Below, piece by piece: positions 58,739 to 64,000 of a stretch of DNA of 64,000 nt (position 1 is the first letter of the stretch; each line of letters starts with the position of its first letter). A model generated the notes under the pieces. It was not told the origin of the DNA, made no database searches, and saw nothing but the letters and a program-made list of their open reading frames with translations. The translations under genes and the position numbers were made by a program. The DNA is from Phanerodontia chrysosporium (taxonomy: Eukaryota > Basidiomycota > Agaricomycetes > Polyporales > Phanerochaetaceae): positions 124,001-188,000 of the forward strand of contig MJGA01000034.1 of the NCBI GenBank assembly GCA_001910725.1, read 5' to 3'.

Positions 58739-59146
58739 TGCAGTTGAACGAGGAGGTATAAATCGTCAGAGGAGGTAGAGACTGTAGTTAAAGGGAAAGG
58801 GGAGTGGAAGGGGGTTGGAGACGTACATGCATGCGCTTTGGGTATGCAGCCACCGACTTCTCATTTCACCTGTTCAACCTCTGTCAGTGAGGAAGTCCTT
58901 GTGAGATCTGACAGCTCAGAATTGATATTGAAAGCTTCAGTGAAGTCAGCGTTGTCCAGATTTGAAAATGGTAGATAACTTTAGTGACGGGAAGTACTGC
59001 GCTTCTGTCGGTTCAACAGCTTGGGGCACTATACCAGTGCTGGAGTGACCTTCTGATACTCCTGGGTGTTTTGCTCAGTCAAGCCTTCAAGGTAGATCCT
59101 GCCGGGACTCCTGGAAGGTTGTTCTTGTTTAACGTTCAAAAAAAAG

Positions 59147-59571
59147 TGGAACCCAGCCGCGGTGTGCAGTCGAGAACACTACATTTGGATGCAAAAGAAC
59201 GGGAACAGCATGTGTTTCTTTGTTTCATGAAAGTAGAAGTCAGGAACCTAATACTTCATAAGAGAGCTGCATATACACACCTTCGTTCTATGAGGGTAAA
59301 AGTCAGGAACCTAATACTACATGAGAGAGATGCATATACACACCCTCGTTCCATGAGGGTAGAAGTAAGGAACGAAGATAGGGGGCGTGCGACCTCTAAG
59401 CAGTGCGCGCACGAAGTATTGGGGATATCCGAACCAGATGTTCAAAAGAGGAAGAGCGCCCACTTGGTGGCGAACTTATACAAAATAGGCAGGTAAGAAT
59501 GAAGAAAAGAAAAATAAGGAAAAAGAAGAAGATGTCTGAAGAAAATGTCTGTACGTAACCTCGGGGTTACA
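59147..59571 (-). repeat. 5' LTR of G1
   Basis: 425 bp. It matches 43559-43920 but has a unit of about 60 bp (GTCAGGAACCTAATACT..CATATACACACC) twice in tandem near 59239-59355, where the other LTR has it once. Confidence 0.85.
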
Positions 59572-61712
59572 TATCTGCACCTATATTGTGGTGGCATTAC
59601 TAACAACACTGTGCTCAATTCTTTTGCAACACCATCAACCTTTAGTGCATGTCATTAACTACTGGTACTTTTGTATTGGATCCAGAATTTAAATCACTTG
59701 TCTCCAATCTAGACATAATGCTACCAGAGAATGGTGCAACCCAATTGCTGTTACCTCCCAATGGGACTTCACCTGGATCAAGCATAAATGAGACCTCTAG
59801 CTAGATGCATCAGCACTCCGAGCCACCTCCATTTGTGATAATAAGGGTACTATTTACTGTCTGAGATTCTCAAGAGCTTATTTTGGCTCCTTGATTCAAT
59901 AGCCTATCTCTGGTCCATTAATTATACATAAAGCTGAGTTAGCTGCTAATCCCGGAATATGTCCACCATTTGCATATCAAGAATAGAAGCATTGACATAT
60001 TACTGCAATTATTATATCAGAACAACATGTAATCAAAATACTTATGAATGTCAAGGTGTGGAGCGGAGATGGGGCTGGAGACAGAGAATGGATCAGAGAA
60101 GAGCAGAGGTCAGAAGTCAGATGGCAGTTGGCTTCAGCCTTAAAGGGCTGCGCCCTCGGCAGTTGTCTGGATTTCAGCGTTGGAGATACAAAGAAGTGGT
60201 GGGGTTCGGATCCACACAGAGATTGCGAGAAGGGATTAAGCAGAGTCAAGAAGGTACAGGGGGACCTAAGTCGATATCCAAACTGAAGATACAAGTGTTA
60301 GGGCGGGAGCTTATATACTACTGAGTCCGGAGTTCGTGGATATGATCAGAAATTTACAAAACATATCATACTTCCAATCTGGGATTTGTCTCAGGAACGA
60401 AAGGGTAAAGGTTTGCAAGATGATGAAGGCACATGATGTGGTGAAGAAAGTCCATAGCAACCCACGGGGTTTGCAACTCTGAGTGTCCGTGTTACTCTGT
60501 AACTTTCCTTGAACTTCGGTGTTCTCCATGAGTGGAGTTGGCTCGGAGATTCAGCGCCATGACAGTGAAGCACTATGCCTCTTAATATTCTGCTGAAGGT
60601 CCAATTGAGAATAATGACTGGGAGGACATGAAGAATGCAGAGGACAACAAATTGGATGCCCTCAAGAATGAACTAGACATGAATGCACAAAGCAATACCG
60701 GAGCTAAGGCAGAACCTTGTATGCAGCATGCGCATACTTTGACTGTATTCCCCATTATTAATCCACCAGTGTTGCCTACTCATTTAGACTCTACATCTCC
60801 ATATAATGGTCTAGATTACATAGACCCTGTCACGCCAAGGTCACTACAACTGCTCAGGACAATGGCTAAAGTAGTGCCATGTTCTTGATCTATCTCTTTA
60901 TTACATGATTGCATATACAATTCAAGCTCCCACATAGAGCATGTCATGTCATTTTTGTCATCATCACTCTCTTATTTTCCCTTCTATTCTTCAAGCATCC
61001 ATTGCCCCTCTTCCTCACTCTTGACACCACTCTGTATGCTCTAAGTGTTTAGCTGCACTTTTATGTCTTGCCAGTGTATCTGCAGTGTAACCTACCGTAT
61101 TCTGCAAAGACTGCTACCTTTGCTGACTCATGCTATATATGATGTTCATCATTTTTATTGGATGCTGCTCCTATGTCTAGTGAGTAGCATCAAGACTGAA
61201 CAAATTGTGCAAACCCTGTTCCATAGTTGCATTTTCTATACAAGCCCTTGAGTGAACAGCTTACCGAGGTTATCTCTAAACTGAAGGACCATTTTAATGG
61301 TTGGCAACTTAAGGCACATGTTCCAGGAGAATGGGTGACTTCCTGTAAGGATTTAGAACAACGGAAAAATGCTTTTCAAGCTCGGAAACCATCGGTCCAA
61401 CGCCCGAGCGTGACATTTGCCACCTGCACAAGAACTCTAGGTGGGGCTGGGTGGAGTTGAGTGAAGCTGTTTTAAATCCTCCCAAAATTCAAGTGTAGAC
61501 GTCCTGAACCCTCGACGTCTAAACTGAAATAATACAACTCAAAAATCCTTACCACCAGCAACATCCTGGTGGTTTGACCTAAAGTGGTACTCAGGTGCTT
61601 AACATTCCGATGGTGCCCTTCAGCGATTTCTGCTTGTGGCCGTTGCGTCGTGGTGCATCGATCTCTCACCCTCTTGTTTGGCACCACATCCACTTCTCTC
61701 ACGCTCAAGCAA
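59572..61712. other. Repeat-rich sequence without an assigned gene
   Basis: Moderately AT-rich, with short frames broken by stops. One (61227-61460, plus strand, EQLTEVISKLKDHFNGWQLK..) looks like a piece of a former protein but matches nothing I know. The last 100 bases are C/T-rich and may be the promoter of the following gene. Confidence 0.45.
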
Positions 61713-63230
61713 GATGACCTACAACTTCGACTTCAGCTCGTACAACTTAGGAGACTCAGGTAAGTGTTGAATAGCCTTCTTTACATATAAATGTACTAAT
61801 TATACCCCGAAAAGCTCTAGCTACCTTCTGCAGGTACTATGACCGGTAGCGGTGTATCAGCCCCTCCAGCACCGCTGCAGCCTAGCTCAGGGTGGCTGAC
61901 CAATGGCTACTGACAGAAGGAAGACATTCCAGTCAGGTAACCTGCCGACTTCCCAAACACCCAATATGGAAACACGTCGCACGTCGTGCCCTCTTGGGTA
62001 GGGATCAGACCGCCATCCGTGAGCGCTGGAGCTGCGCAGGCATTCCATACATTCAATTCTTTGCCTACAGATACATTTACATGGCTTTTTCTCTATCTTC
62101 CTACCCATTAAATACATCTATAGGCTTCCAAATGCCATCTTCTGCCCAACTCTCTCACCCACCCTCTACTCTCCCATATGACCATTCCCGAGCACCAACA
62201 TATGACGCAGAGTGGGCAGCTCATGTCCACGAAGTGCACGAAGGCCACTTCAATGACTCAGAGGGTGAAGGCGAGGGCATGGAGACTGAGCCGCAGAACT
62301 CCCAGGCAAACACTACTCCCTATGACCCAGCCCCCGCGCAATGCCGCATGAGTGCTGGGCAATCAAAATCGACCTCTGTGCCACATCACGGAAGTGCTCC
62401 GCTGGCAGAGGCGAATTCCACGCTGCACCATGCAGGTGCTTCTCTGAGAGAGGTGGCTCATCAGCCAGCGGCAGCAGCGCAACCAGACAAAGCAGCACAC
62501 AGCTCTCAGAAAAAATGTGGGTGACCAAAGAAGACCGACACAGCAATGATGACTAGGGGCAAGGAACACCAATCCACTGCAACCAAGTGTCAGGATTTTG
62601 ATATGGGACCTGACGGCAAGCTGCAGCCAAAATGTGGTCGCAAGGGTGAACGTGAATTGGGTGCCCTCAACTACACAAAACATGAAATCTTCCATCTTCT
62701 CCAGCTCATCGAGGTGATTGGCCCCCATAGCGAACAGAAGTGGTCCAAGGTTGGCCATGCATACGCGATGTGGGCATGTCATAACAGGAGACCTGCACGT
62801 AACCCAGCTGCTTTTCGTGGCAAGTTCCAGGCAGTAAGTGAATTTACTTGCACGTCTGCCTGCCGTACTTACACTGCCTTTAGCTTGTGCATATGGACAA
62901 GCCGACTGGACGTGGCAAATGTCCGAGGCACATCGAGAAGGCGATCGAGATTAATGAGGCGCTTGAGGGTGAAATTGCGATGGGCGAGGTCGATGACTCC
63001 TTACCAATCCTGCAGGGGTGGGAGTGTGATGTTCAAGATGCCATACGTGCAGGTGACGAGTACATCGATGATGACGGAAACAATGATGGTACAGTCTCAG
63101 ACACTGGCTCTGACCTCTACATCACCGACGACGAAAATAGCGACAGCAATGAAGATGTTGAGCCCCTGAAGACGCAGTCAAAGAAGTCTGACATGAAGGC
63201 CTTGACTACACAAGGCCATACCTCCGTGAC
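61713..63230 (+). pseudogene. DUF6818-like (Myb-like) gene, decayed
   Basis: A start MTYNFDFSSYNLGDSG at 61713 has GTAAGT after it, followed by a region with several stops. A well-preserved block then spans about 62610-62835 (GERELGALNYTKHEIFHLLQ, LIEVIGPHSEQKWSKVGHAY, RRPARNPAAFRGKFQA). After a 50-nt intron (62836-62885) comes DKPTGRGKCPRHIEKAIEIN and an acidic tail. The YT..EI..LL..IE......W..V...Y.....RNP...RGKF.......PTG...CP.HI..A pattern is what I recall as DUF6818, a Myb-like helical domain common in basidiomycete repeats. The tail has no stop before LTR copy 63231 and reads on into it. Confidence 0.5.
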
Positions 63231-63900
63231 TGTCGCGGAGCTAGGGCTCAACGCTACACAAGGGAGCACAGATGGGGAGGTCAACGAGATGGCGCGGCAG
63301 AGCGAGTCACGCAGTGACAAGCAACTTGTGCAGCTGTCCGTATTGATCAAGTTAACATTAGCGAACTATTCTACTGTACAAACTGGGGTTTACCTGTCCG
63401 TATTGACCAAGAGGTCGAGATGACGGACAGGAGCGAGGAGTGCTACCCTTATGTACTACAGAGTCTTTAGGGCAGGCTGTACAATTACCTAAGCTAATGG
63501 GCAGTGCTCAGCATAGCCAGCGAGGCTGCGACGCGGACTGCGTGGCGAGGCTGTGTCAGCTGGCAGTGTCCGAGGCTGGGTCGGGCCGAGGCTGTGTCAT
63601 CAGGTTGATCAGCTTGGCGTGTCTCGGCGAAGGAAGTCATCAGGGATGACAGTGCCGCTTCGGCGATCCGGAGAACCAGTTGCAGGGCAGACCAGTGATC
63701 CGGGCAGTGTCTGAGCACGCAGCGGAATGTGCTGGCGTCTAGGGGTGATGCGCCATCAGGGCGCTGGTGCTGAATGGCCAGGCGCTGAGCATGGGCGGCT
63801 AGGACTCCAGACGGCGCGAGGGCTGCTCGCCCGTTGGATTAATCGAGGAAAATGGCCAAAAATCGGCGAAAAATAGGGCAACACCGTCGCATCCGTGACA
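63231..63900. repeat. LTR family III, right copy
   Basis: 670 bp, same orientation as 41789-42466, beginning TGTCGCGGAGC and ending CCGTGACA. It interrupts or terminates the DUF6818-like reading frame. The remaining 100 bases to the window end contain nothing recognised. Confidence 0.75.
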
Positions 63901-64000
63901 ATATGGTAGATATGGTGGCAGACAAGGAGAAGGGAACGAAGGCAGAGTCAATTTTCTTCCACCAATGGGTTGAGCATTTTGAACATATGATTGTATAGTT

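Larger units (their letters stand above)
43559..59571 (-). mobile_element. Ty3/gypsy retrotransposon G1, split by a nested insertion
   Basis: A decayed LTR retrotransposon on the minus strand. The 5' LTR is 59571-59147 and the 3' LTR is 43920-43559; both read TGTAACCCCGAGG...GGGTTCCA. Internal order from the 5' side is gag (58738 to about 57700), protease (57676-56993), reverse transcriptase/RNase H (56893 to about 55720), an unrelated insert (about 55.7-54.1 kb), the nested element G2, then integrase (45290 to about 43950). Flanks CATCT (left) and TATCT (right) are a likely 5-bp target duplication with one transition. A polypurine tract GTGGGGAGGAG immediately precedes the 3' LTR. All ORFs contain stops or frameshifts, so it is not autonomous. 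Confidence 0.85.

Overview
The window is nuclear DNA of a filamentous basidiomycete, most likely an Agaricomycete of the polypore type. The genes are GC-rich, densely packed on both strands and cut by many short GT-AG introns of about 47-70 nt. Coding potential had to be followed exon by exon, and the best protein resemblances are to fungal housekeeping proteins. No rRNA, tRNA, CRISPR array or bacterial operon was seen.

The left two thirds (1-40652) is gene-rich. In order it holds CCT2 (partial), a GT39 protein O-mannosyltransferase, a SAM methyltransferase, SEC14, the ribosome-biogenesis methyltransferase EMG1/NEP1, uracil phosphoribosyltransferase FUR1, actin ACT1, a small conserved unknown, proteasome RPN10, complex I NDUFB7, the copper chaperone SCO1, an IFI6/IFI27-like membrane protein, mitochondrial malate dehydrogenase, cyclin C, TSR2, GRC3, an unknown, a membrane-anchored GH5 exo-1,3-glucanase, an insulysin-type M16 protease, the ADE2 PurK-PurE fusion, RSA3 and an alpha/beta hydrolase. 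Four genes serve ribosome biogenesis (EMG1, TSR2, GRC3, RSA3) and three act in mitochondrial respiration (NDUFB7, SCO1, MDH). They are spread out and not organised as a cluster.

The right third (about 40.7-64 kb) is a nested transposable-element region that is AT-richer and full of stops. A Ty3/gypsy element (G1, minus strand, LTRs 43559-43920 and 59147-59571) has been split by a second Ty3/gypsy chromovirus (G2, plus strand, LTRs 45528-46053 and 53593-54117, perfect 5-bp target duplication ATTAG). G1 also holds a spliced DUF6532-like gene fragment. Two same-direction copies of a third LTR family (41789-42466, 63231-63900) lie outside, and a decayed DUF6818-like gene runs into the right-hand copy.

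G2 is the most interesting object. It has an 11-nt self-complementary primer site placed as in Tf1/sushi self-priming elements. It carries an intact 243-codon ORF of unknown function ahead of gag, and a dUTPase domain downstream of integrase and chromodomain. Its gag-pol is broken by frameshifts and by in-frame TGA and TAG stops that fit C-to-T decay.
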